A stretch of DNA of 64,000 nt from positions 62,001-126,000 of the forward strand of contig CAYULF010000005.1 of assembly GCA_964445695.1 (NCBI GenBank), given 5' to 3'. A program made the position numbers and the translations under genes. Source of the DNA: JAUIKM01 sp964445695 (GTDB lineage Bacteria > Bacteroidota > Ignavibacteria > Kapaibacteriales > UBA7675). Below, piece after piece: positions 36,536-43,713 of this stretch (positions within the stretch are counted from its first letter, which is position 1; every line of letters starts with the position of its first letter). A model generated the notes under the pieces. The model saw nothing but the letters and a program-made list of their open reading frames with translations, was not told where the DNA came from and did no database searches.

Positions 36536-38884
36536 ATGCATCTGGTGCAGATGCCGGTGACGCAGGCCCTGGCGCAGCAGCCCGAACTGTACAACTTCGA
36601 AGACGCCTCGATCTTCCCGCAGTTCGTGCGCACGGTGATTCACTACGACGAGCTGCCGCCGCGCACAGGCGTGGCCTTCGGGCACTTTCCGTCGCACGAC
36701 GACTGGAACCGCATGGCGCCGACCGGCACCGTGCGCAATCTGAAGGGCCGCGAGGCGGCCGTGGCTTACCGCAACGACGATAACCAGCCCTTTCACTATC
36801 AGGTGATGAGTTACGACGAACGCGGCCGCGTCGAGGCGCTGATCCGCTACACCGAGAACATCGGTTTTGACGCGACCTATTACGAATACAATGCAATGAA
36901 TCAGGTCATCGCCGTGCGCAACGTCGACGCGCTGCGTCAGCACGCGGTCTTCTACGGCACCGACCACAACGGCCGCATCGACGAAGTCTGGAGCACGCTG
37001 GGGACCGTCCTGACGGGCGCAAGTACGGCCACGCCGGGATACCCGACGCCGCTGGCCAGACCGTCAGTGACGCCCGACCTGACTTGCAGCTACACGACCC
37101 GCAATCTTGTCGCCGCGCGCACCTACGGGCAGATCGGCTGGACGGTGGACTACAGCTATGATGTGCGTGGACGCATGACAAACCTGACGGCGGCCGGGCC
37201 GGGACCGCAGGACGGCTTCAGCGAAACGCTGAGCTTTGACCAGGCAGGGCAGATTACCCAGCAGGTCAACAGCCACCTGAAAGGCGCGGTCAGCCATACG
37301 CACAATTTCAGCTACGACCGGGTCCGGCGTTTGACGAACTGGGCGCATACCGACCCGTCGACGACGGCGAACTTCGGGATGAGCTACGACGAGGTCGGCA
37401 ACCGCCTGAGCGAGTCGCGGCCGAGCGATCCGAACAGCTATTCCTATACCGACGTGAATCACCCGAATCAGCTCAGTACCGTCAATTCGGTGAGCTGGAA
37501 CACGGCGTACTGGTACAATGCCAACGGCGCGACCAAACGCATCCGCAAGACCTGGCAGGGCGGCGGCCCCTTTGGTCCCGCTCCCGAGGAAAAACGTCTG
37601 GCCTACGACATGAACGGCCTGCCGGTACAATTCGAGAAAGGAATCATCAACGGCAGCAGCTTCGAGCCCTCGGAGCTGTGGCACTACCGCACCGCCCCCA
37701 GCGGCGAGCGCGAGCAGAAACGTCAGTGGTACATGGACGGCACGGTCGAGACGGCGCACAGCTATTTCTGGACCTACTACGGTCTGGCCGGCACGCGGCA
37801 GCACACCGTCTGGCACGGCGTGCAGCAAAAGACCGATCAGTGCAATAATTCCGGGTTGCCGGAACGAAACGTGTGGATGTATCCTGCGGAGTATCTATCT
37901 TATGGACTTTCCGACGTCGCCGCCATTTCCGAGAACCCGACGCTCGGCAAGACTTACTACATCCACGACCATCTTGGATCGGTGCGCGTGGCGGTTAAAC
38001 AAAACGGCATCATGAGCAATTCAATCGAATACGAACCCTTCGGCGAGTTCATCGTCGATTACGCGGGCCTGGCGCAACTTCCGCGCCTTGGCTGGATCGG
38101 CAAGGAGCGCGATGCCGAGACAGATTTCGGGAACTTCGGGGTGAGGAACTATGAGTTTGGGACGGGCCGGTTTTTGAGCGGGGATGCGTTGTGGGAGGAG
38201 TATAGGGCGCAATCAATATACCACTACACTGATAGCTCACCATTAACTGGAAAAGATCCTTCAGGAATGGACATTATTGCACTTTTTGTACCAAGCGGCG
38301 CTGAAGGTAACGGCCACGTAGCAGTGCTGGTAGGAAATAATACAGATGGATGGCTTTATGTCGATGCATATGGTGAATCTTTCCCTTTGGGGCTCGGTGG
38401 TCCTGACAAAGATTATACCAACACATATGCAACACTTGAAGAGTTCATGGAAAGCCCCAAGTATAACAGCCGCTATCAATATGGATATGCTGTAGTTACG
38501 ACAGTCGACCAAGATGTTAAAGCAAAACTTGCGGCAAAAGAAGCGCTAGATAGAGAGTATGACGCGAGAACTTGTAATTGTGGCGACGTCCTTGATGAAA
38601 CTCTACAATCAGTTGGGGTTAATCTGAAAAACTCAAAGGGTACCGCTAAGGTTTGGGGAATGGAGTTTGATGATGTTACGATTCCGAATAAACAGATGGA
38701 TGAACTAGAGCAACAGATTGAAGGTAATGGTATTGATGGTAGTAAGATCAATGTGTACGAGTTCTACAAGGTAGACGATAAATTTAAGCGGGTGCCAAAC
38801 TTAGAATACATTAGGCACGTAAATTCGCGAAGGTATTTCAAAAGCCGGATTCAACATCCAGTAAGAGACACACCTGCAAACTAA
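36536..38884 (+). CDS. RHS/YD-repeat polymorphic toxin-like protein, N-terminally truncated
   Basis: 782 residues from ATG 36536, which lacks a ribosome-binding site and signal peptide; the gene seems to have lost its front part. Residues about 60-460 contain YD-type repeats ('YDERGRVEALIRYTENIG', 'YSYDVRGRMTNL', 'MSYDEVGNRLSESR'). The RHS core runs from about 474 ('YYIHDHLGSVRVAV', 'EYEPFGEF', 'GKERDAETDFGNFG', 'GRFLSGD') to 'DPSGMD' near 578. The tip (578-782) is AT-rich and has H594 ('GHVAVLVG') followed by C682 ('CNCGDV'), the His-then-Cys order of permuted NlpC/P60 papain-like enzymes. A toxin role for the tip is inferred. The next gene probably encodes its immunity protein. Confidence 0.8.
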   Translation: MHLVQMPVTQALAQQPELYNFEDASIFPQFVRTVIHYDELPPRTGVAFGHFPSHDDWNRMAPTGTVRNLKGREAAVAYRNDDNQPFHYQVMSYDERGRVEALIRYTENIGFDATYYEYNAMNQVIAVRNVDALRQHAVFYGTDHNGRIDEVWSTLGTVLTGASTATPGYPTPLARPSVTPDLTCSYTTRNLVAARTYGQIGWTVDYSYDVRGRMTNLTAAGPGPQDGFSETLSFDQAGQITQQVNSHLKGAVSHTHNFSYDRVRRLTNWAHTDPSTTANFGMSYDEVGNRLSESRPSDPNSYSYTDVNHPNQLSTVNSVSWNTAYWYNANGATKRIRKTWQGGGPFGPAPEEKRLAYDMNGLPVQFEKGIINGSSFEPSELWHYRTAPSGEREQKRQWYMDGTVETAHSYFWTYYGLAGTRQHTVWHGVQQKTDQCNNSGLPERNVWMYPAEYLSYGLSDVAAISENPTLGKTYYIHDHLGSVRVAVKQNGIMSNSIEYEPFGEFIVDYAGLAQLPRLGWIGKERDAETDFGNFGVRNYEFGTGRFLSGDALWEEYRAQSIYHYTDSSPLTGKDPSGMDIIALFVPSGAEGNGHVAVLVGNNTDGWLYVDAYGESFPLGLGGPDKDYTNTYATLEEFMESPKYNSRYQYGYAVVTTVDQDVKAKLAAKEALDREYDARTCNCGDVLDETLQSVGVNLKNSKGTAKVWGMEFDDVTIPNKQMDELEQQIEGNGIDGSKINVYEFYKVDDKFKRVPNLEYIRHVNSRRYFKSRIQHPVRDTPAN

Positions 38885-38902
38885 GACTTGTGAGGTAATA
38901 TT

Positions 38903-39370
38903 TTGAAAGTCTTTAGAGTCCTGCTGATCATTACTGCTTCCATTACTGTAGCTGAGTGCCTTAATAGTGTGGTAACGGCAACTAGTATTAGGAATCCAAT
39001 TGATGCATGGATTATGAACCTACGTGTGGTTTCCATTGCAATCCCATTGATAGTGGGAGCAGTGCTACTTCATTTCGCAGTTAAGCCAAAATATTCCCAG
39101 CCCAAGCTGTACGTGTACTTTGTAGTTCTACTATTGATTTCGCTTCCGGCAAGCTATGCCGGTCTTTACTCGGGCAATTTCACATTTGCAATGTTCAATG
39201 AAACTGAATTTCCAATTCTACAATATACCTTTGTCGGTCAGCCCAAAGCAGAAGTTTTTTTGGGTCTCAGATGGTATGTTGCTATAGCTTCGTCTGCGGC
39301 AGTATTCATTACGATAAGCGTGATCAGGAAAATCACCAATCAGTTAAAGATGAAGACCCCCAACAGATGA
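38903..39370 (+). CDS. Small membrane protein, candidate immunity protein
   Basis: 155 residues, TTG start with GAGGT about eight bases upstream. Four hydrophobic segments (about 4-24, 40-62, 70-90, 122-142). It starts 18 bases after the RHS tip and shares its A+T-rich composition, the usual position of an immunity gene to a polymorphic toxin. No named family recognised. An inner-membrane location would suit protection from a wall- or envelope-acting tip, but this is inference. Confidence 0.6.
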   Translation: MKVFRVLLIITASITVAECLNSVVTATSIRNPIDAWIMNLRVVSIAIPLIVGAVLLHFAVKPKYSQPKLYVYFVVLLLISLPASYAGLYSGNFTFAMFNETEFPILQYTFVGQPKAEVFLGLRWYVAIASSAAVFITISVIRKITNQLKMKTPNR

Positions 39371-39398
39371 CGGTGCAACTTGTAGACATTTCTTATTG

Positions 39399-39658
39399 CG
39401 CCGCCATTTCCGAGAACCCGACGCTCGGTAAGACATACTACATCCACGACCATCTTGGCTCGGTGCGCGTGGCGGTTAAACAGAACGGCCTCATGAGCAA
39501 TTCCTTCGAATACGAACCTTTCGGCGAGTTAAATCGTCGACTACGCCGGCTTGGCGCAGCTTCCAGCCGGTGGTGTGGCAACCCCTCTTGATCGTGGTAC
39601 ATTGGAAGGATGGCGAAACGTTGCTGGCAACCCTGTTCAAAGTTCGCATTTCGTATGA
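39399..39658 (+). pseudogene. Orphan RHS core fragment with short tip, frameshifted
   Basis: Near-identical to 37907-38075 of the RHS gene ('AISENPTLGKTYYIHDHL', 'GSVRVAVKQNG', 'EYEPFGE'). At 39530 TTC is replaced by TTAA, which shifts the frame. Undoing the shift restores 'IVDYAGLAQLP', then a different tail ('GGVATPLDRGTLEGW', 'RNVAGNPVQSSHFV') up to TGA at 39658. That is the pattern of a displaced alternative toxin tip, now decayed. Confidence 0.75.
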
Positions 39659-39703
39659 TGGTTAACGGTATAATGCGAACCGTAAGGGAGAACTAATACA
39701 GTT

Positions 39704-40228
39704 ATGAATAGAGTATATCATATCAAGTGGAAAGTTGTCCTTGTAACGCTATTTGTCTTGATGCTAGTGACTGCTTGTGATAAGTCACATAAATATTGGA
39801 TCGATAGGAAAAGTATAGCAATTGAGCAGGACGGTCAAATTCGTTTTGACGACTATGATTTTCTAATGACCGTTCGAAATGATTCCAATCATGTCGTAGA
39901 TTCATTTTTGGTTTTTGAACTTGGTCCTGTCGATACGGAATACAGCTTTCACGGAAGCACTCTGTTCGTTGTTGAACGGGCTATTGGCACCTCGTTGCAG
40001 TGGAAAACGATGATATTATGCAGTGAAATACAATCAGATAGCACCAGGTTTCTTAAACGAATCGAAGTGAATTCTTCGGAATACTGTGCCTGGATCCCGA
40101 GTAATGGCAAAGCATTTCTGCGCTGTTATGAAGGGCGCGAATTCGTTCTTGATATGGATAGGTTGGAAATCGTGGATACAATCTCGTTTGTACGAAGTAG
40201 CAGAGACACTCCCAAAATGCCCTACTGA
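39704..40228 (+). CDS. Predicted lipoprotein, candidate orphan immunity protein
   Basis: 174 residues. Signal segment at 8-24 with lipobox VTAC (C25). GGGAG about 14 bases upstream. The mature part is hydrophilic with two further cysteines and no family I recognise. A+T-rich like the other cassette genes, and placed directly after the decayed RHS tip fragment. So it may be the immunity partner of a lost toxin tip. That is positional inference only. Confidence 0.55.
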   Translation: MNRVYHIKWKVVLVTLFVLMLVTACDKSHKYWIDRKSIAIEQDGQIRFDDYDFLMTVRNDSNHVVDSFLVFELGPVDTEYSFHGSTLFVVERAIGTSLQWKTMILCSEIQSDSTRFLKRIEVNSSEYCAWIPSNGKAFLRCYEGREFVLDMDRLEIVDTISFVRSSRDTPKMPY

Positions 40229-40330
40229 ACATGTTTAATGGGTGTAGCATTCGAATAGGCAGGTGACTCTAGCTAGTAATTTTACCGTAGGCCATGCTTG
40301 TCACTTTGGAGTGATTGCCCGCGTCGTAAC

Positions 40331-40433
40331 AACAATTCAATAAAATCGAATACGAACTCATCGGCGAGTTCATCGTCGACTTCGCCGGACGGATGCTACG
40401 GCGGCGGGACGCCTGGTGGTGCGCGGTGAATAA
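40331..40433 (+). pseudogene. RHS scrap fused to a T9SS-tail scrap
   Basis: 40331-40390 matches the RHS core around 'NSIEYEPFGEFIVDYAG' (with a 4-base insertion and P to L). It joins at about 40391-40395 to a copy of the last 13 codons of the FG-GAP gene (ATAAGRLVVRGE and TAA at 40431). The terminator of that gene follows. Neither part has a start codon. Confidence 0.75.
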
Positions 40434-40504
40434 ACGCGTGTGATGTGAAGAGTTAAACAGAACAAACCCGTCCGGTGCTGCGCGCCGGGCGGGTTTTGTT
40501 GTTG
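40395..40504 (+). repeat. Duplicated gene tail plus terminator, copy 2
   Basis: Matches 30281-30390 with about half a dozen base changes. Here it is detached from any intact gene. Beyond 40505 the sequences diverge. Confidence 0.85.
40464..40500 (+). terminator. Terminator, duplicated copy
   Basis: AAACCCGTCCGG with CCGGGCGGGTTTT, then GTTGTT. Same hairpin as at 30350, with a better T run. Confidence 0.7.
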
Positions 40505-40708
40505 AGGGCGCATCTGAACTATTAGTTCAATATCATCTGAAGCGGTGTTTTGAAAAGAGAAACTTTTATCGTTGCGGACACTGCCTTGTATCTGTTCTCA
40601 GTGGAAACGCTGGAGAAACTGTGACATGGAGCCTCAGAGTTTAGCGCTGAAGTCTCGGTGAAAACTCTTAAACATCCAAGAAATACCTTAACCCAGAAAA
40701 GTGCAAAA

Positions 40709-41197
40709 ATGTACTGGATCTCTCGCAGCGTTTGTTTTTTATTCGTGTGTCTTGCCTGCGCCGGCGTTGGGATGATTGCGCGCGATGCAGACAAGCACAA
40801 TTCGGAAGTCGTGTCTGTTCGTGTCTATTCTATGTATTGGGACACGTTGACCAACGACGCGTTGACGGTTGAGGCGCTGGTTGAAATTAGTCGGTCAATG
40901 GGTTTTACGACGATCATCACAGATTCTCAATTCTGCCGCATGCTGCGTGAAATGTTAAGCCAAAAGTGCGAGGACTACGAGGACGCGCCAACATTTCCGA
41001 TGGACGTGCGCACCGTCTTTTTTGTTGAGCGCAAGTCCGGCGCGGTTGATACGCTGAGTTTTAACAACTTCACGTGCTTCAGGTACAATCAGGATTACCT
41101 GCAACTCGATACGCTGCTGCTTGATCACGTCCTGTCCGCGCTGCCGCACGGTCAGGTGCTTAACATTCAGGAGCTGAAGCCGTACTGGACGGACTAA
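40709..41197 (+). CDS. Small exported protein of unknown function
   Basis: 162 residues from ATG 40709; an in-frame GTG at 40658 would add 17. Hydrophobic segment near the N-terminus ('SVCFLFVCLACAGVG') could be a signal anchor or a lipoprotein signal (LAC). The mature part has 'VSVRVYSMYWDTLTNDALTV' and 'VRTVFFVERKSGAVDTLSF'. No family recognised. Composition is nearer the genome average than the toxin cassettes before it. Neither start has a strong ribosome-binding site. Confidence 0.5.
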   Translation: MYWISRSVCFLFVCLACAGVGMIARDADKHNSEVVSVRVYSMYWDTLTNDALTVEALVEISRSMGFTTIITDSQFCRMLREMLSQKCEDYEDAPTFPMDVRTVFFVERKSGAVDTLSFNNFTCFRYNQDYLQLDTLLLDHVLSALPHGQVLNIQELKPYWTD

Positions 41198-41725
41198 TAT
41201 CTGATGGTTTCTTGGCTGCAATTATTCCCACTGTGTGGTTTGTTGTTTTTTGCTCGTTGACGAACAAGAAGAAAAAAGCAAGCCGGCGAGTGGAGCGAGA
41301 GGGCGCAGCGGTCAGAGACTCAGGTTGCCGAGGAAAATCGAGTACGTTCAGGACGTTTTAGCGACCGTTTAACCACGCGGCGATATACGTTCAGTTTTTT
41401 GCGCATGGAAAATGGTGCGGGAGTTTGTAGACTGCTTGCGACGGTGGAGGTACTAGTGATCTGTCGGGCGAGCTGAGAAGCTCAAACAACCTGAAAAATT
41501 CAGGGTGGGAGGAGTATGTAGATTGGTATAAGGACTTGTCGAGGCGGCGGTGGGGAGGACCCCTTAGATCAAGCGGAAAGTACGCCCAAAATTTTCGACG
41601 CTCCCGTTCACAGTCCCAAACCGCCCGTTAAACGATTAAACCCGCCCGCACACACACACAGCCAAACAGCCACAATCAATCCACGCCAAAAAAATCACAC
41701 AGCACTCAAACGCCCATAAACAACA
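41198..41725. other. Gene-free stretch
   Basis: About 530 bases without a supported gene on either strand, no long repeat and no RNA that I can identify. It ends with a CA-dinucleotide run near 41650 before the terminator of the minus-strand FKBP gene. It may be decayed sequence at the border of the toxin region. Confidence 0.5.
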
Positions 41726-41756
41726 AAGCCGCCGAGTTCAAAACCCGACGGCTTGT
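41726..41756 (-). terminator. Terminator of the FKBP gene
   Basis: AAGCCGCCGAG with CGACGGCTT around TTCAAAACC. On the minus strand it is followed by TGTTGTTT, 42 bases after the stop. Confidence 0.65.
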
Positions 41757-41797
41757 TTAAAGTCTTCAATCGATCTGCGGTCAGTTAAACACCCGCA

Positions 41798-42697
41798 TCA
41801 GAAGTCTTCGTTCGGGGCGTCGCGCACCTCAAACAACTCCACGTCCAGCATCAGCGTCGTGTTCGGCGGGACGCCGTTGACTTCTTCCTTCGTGCCGAAT
41901 GCCAGGCTCGGCGGCACGATCAGGCGCGCCTTGCCGCCCGCCTTCATCCGCAGCAGGCCGATGTCCAGACCTTCGATTGTCGGGCTGACGCCCACCGGAA
42001 CCGTCTGTTTCATCTCCACCTCCACCGTGCTGTTGTACAGCGTCGTGTCGGCCATGCCCCATACATTCACATGGAACACAGCCAAGTCGCCTTTGCCGGG
42101 CTGGCGGCCCTCGCCTTCCTGCACGTGGATCACTTCCACGCCTTCGGGCGACGTCTCGCGTCTGGCGTCCGCCGGAACCTCAAAAGGAATGGCGTGACGG
42201 CGCAGGTCCAGCAGCTCCACCACGTAGCGCAGGTTGGAGTTGGGCGGAACGTCGTTGCCGACGCCCTCGTCGCCGTAGGCCAGACTGTCCGGAATAATCA
42301 ATGTGCGCGTGCCGCCCTCGCGCATGCCGATCAGGCCCTCTTCCCAGCCTTTGATCGCTTCGCTCTGCCCGATCGTGAAGATAAAGGGGCGGTTCGCTTC
42401 GTAAGAATCGTCCACCAGCCACTGCAGCTTGGTGGAGTCCTTGCTCCAGTCGTGGTAAAGGTCTTTTGTGCCGTCCTTGATCACCCAGCCCAGGTAGTGC
42501 GTGCGCAGCATGACGCCCGCCTCGACCACTTCGCCGGTTCCGACGTCGTTGTCAAAATACTGCAGGCCGGAAGGCATTTCGACCAGGTTTTCCGGCACTT
42601 CCGGTTTTGTTGGTTCTTCGGGACCGTCGCCCTGGGTGCAGGCGCTCGCCAGCACAAACAGGGCCGTCAGGCAAAACAGGTTCACAGATTTCAGCAC
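41798..42697 (-). CDS. Lipoprotein with two FKBP-type peptidyl-prolyl isomerase domains
   Basis: 299 residues from GTG 42697, chosen because a GAGG lies nine bases upstream and the signal with lipobox (LASAC, near C18) then begins at once; the longer frame to 42820 adds 41 arginine-rich residues. First FKBP domain about 45-165 ('VMLRTHYLGWVIKDG', 'IKGWEEGLIGMREGGTRTL', 'IPDSLAYGD', 'NLRYVVELLDL'). Second about 185-290 ('LDIGLLRMKAGGKARL', 'PPSLAFGTKE', 'TTLMLDVELFEV'). Catalyses proline isomerisation during folding of envelope proteins. The second domain lacks some canonical aromatic active-site residues, so it may serve substrate binding. Confidence 0.88.
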   Translation of the reverse strand: MLKSVNLFCLTALFVLASACTQGDGPEEPTKPEVPENLVEMPSGLQYFDNDVGTGEVVEAGVMLRTHYLGWVIKDGTKDLYHDWSKDSTKLQWLVDDSYEANRPFIFTIGQSEAIKGWEEGLIGMREGGTRTLIIPDSLAYGDEGVGNDVPPNSNLRYVVELLDLRRHAIPFEVPADARRETSPEGVEVIHVQEGEGRQPGKGDLAVFHVNVWGMADTTLYNSTVEVEMKQTVPVGVSPTIEGLDIGLLRMKAGGKARLIVPPSLAFGTKEEVNGVPPNTTLMLDVELFEVRDAPNEDF

Positions 42698-43039
42698 GAC
42701 TCTGTACCTCGCAAATTCACTGTAACTGTCGGATTGTTTGGAACGTGCACGCGGAGGAGGCGAGCGTCTCACGATGCCGTTGCGCCGCACGGAACGGATG
42801 CACGGCTTTGCAGGGCCCATAATTTACGGAAATTACGTAAATGGCGTTCACCCGACGCCGACGAAGAAGGCCTTCCCCTGATTTGATCTTTTGTTTGTCA
42901 GCGGGAGAGAAGACTTCCCACGACGAGGCCGCCATAATCGTCCAAGCCCGAAACGACAATCTGCGCCGCGCGGCATACAGTCCGCGAACGCGCAGTGCAG
43001 CCCCAAACCAGACATTCGACGGCGCAGCGGAGAATCGGC
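42698..43039. other. Intergenic stretch between divergent FKBP and XRE genes
   Basis: 342 bases holding both promoters. TTTTGTTTGTCAGCGGGAG at 42889-42907 resembles the left arm of the dispersed palindromic element (10067, 15444). Otherwise nothing recognisable. Confidence 0.45.
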
Positions 43040-43492
43040 ATGACGATCGGTGAACGCCTCAAAAAGTTTGCACGCGAGTATCCCGGCGGGATCGAAGCCC
43101 TGGCGGCCGACACCAACTGGCGACCGCATCGCCTCTATCCCATTCTGCACGACCGCGAAGAACCAACCGTCGACCTGCTGCGCGCCCTGGCCCGCGTCGG
43201 CTGCGACCTGAACTGGCTGCTGCTGGGCGAGGAAACAGACACGGCCGCTGCCGCTTCGTCCTCCAAAACAATTGCTTCGATCGAAGAAATTTCAACGGTC
43301 GAAGAAGCGCCAGCCGCCGAAGAGTCATCTGCGCCTGCCGCCGATGAAACACCGCACCAGGCCGATGTGCTGCCGCTCCTGCCCGACAAGGAACTCTCCG
43401 GCAGCGGCGACGTCGAAATGCTGCCTTTTGACGCGCTTTCAGCCAAAGCCATCCGCTCGCTCAATATCAACATCAAACCCACGGACAAGTGA
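43040..43492 (+). CDS. XRE-like helix-turn-helix protein with acidic tail
   Basis: 150 residues from ATG 43040 (GGAGA upstream); the longer frame from 42995 is less likely. Residues 1-62 read as a lambda-repressor-like helix-turn-helix: 'MTIGERLKKFAREYPGG', 'ALAADTNWRPHRLYPIL', 'DLLRALARVGCDLNWLLLG'. Then a low-complexity Ala/Glu/Ser linker and a C-terminal segment 'AKAIRSLNINIKPTDK'. Probable DNA-binding regulator; targets unknown. Confidence 0.72.
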   Translation: MTIGERLKKFAREYPGGIEALAADTNWRPHRLYPILHDREEPTVDLLRALARVGCDLNWLLLGEETDTAAAASSSKTIASIEEISTVEEAPAAEESSAPAADETPHQADVLPLLPDKELSGSGDVEMLPFDALSAKAIRSLNINIKPTDK

Positions 43493-43713
43493 TTTGCAGC
43501 CGGCCGCCGAACCGATTGTTCGCCCGCTTGTACAGTCCTGACGACCGCTGAACACGATCAGGCCGACGGTTGCCATGATCGCTGCCCCAAAATTGCCGCA
43601 TTAGTGGTATATTTTGGTTTCGATTCCAGTCGGGACCGGCCAGGCCCGCTCCCGGCTCCGGTCGCTCCGATCCAAAGACCGCTCGACGCAACTCTACACT
43701 GACACAAAACAGA

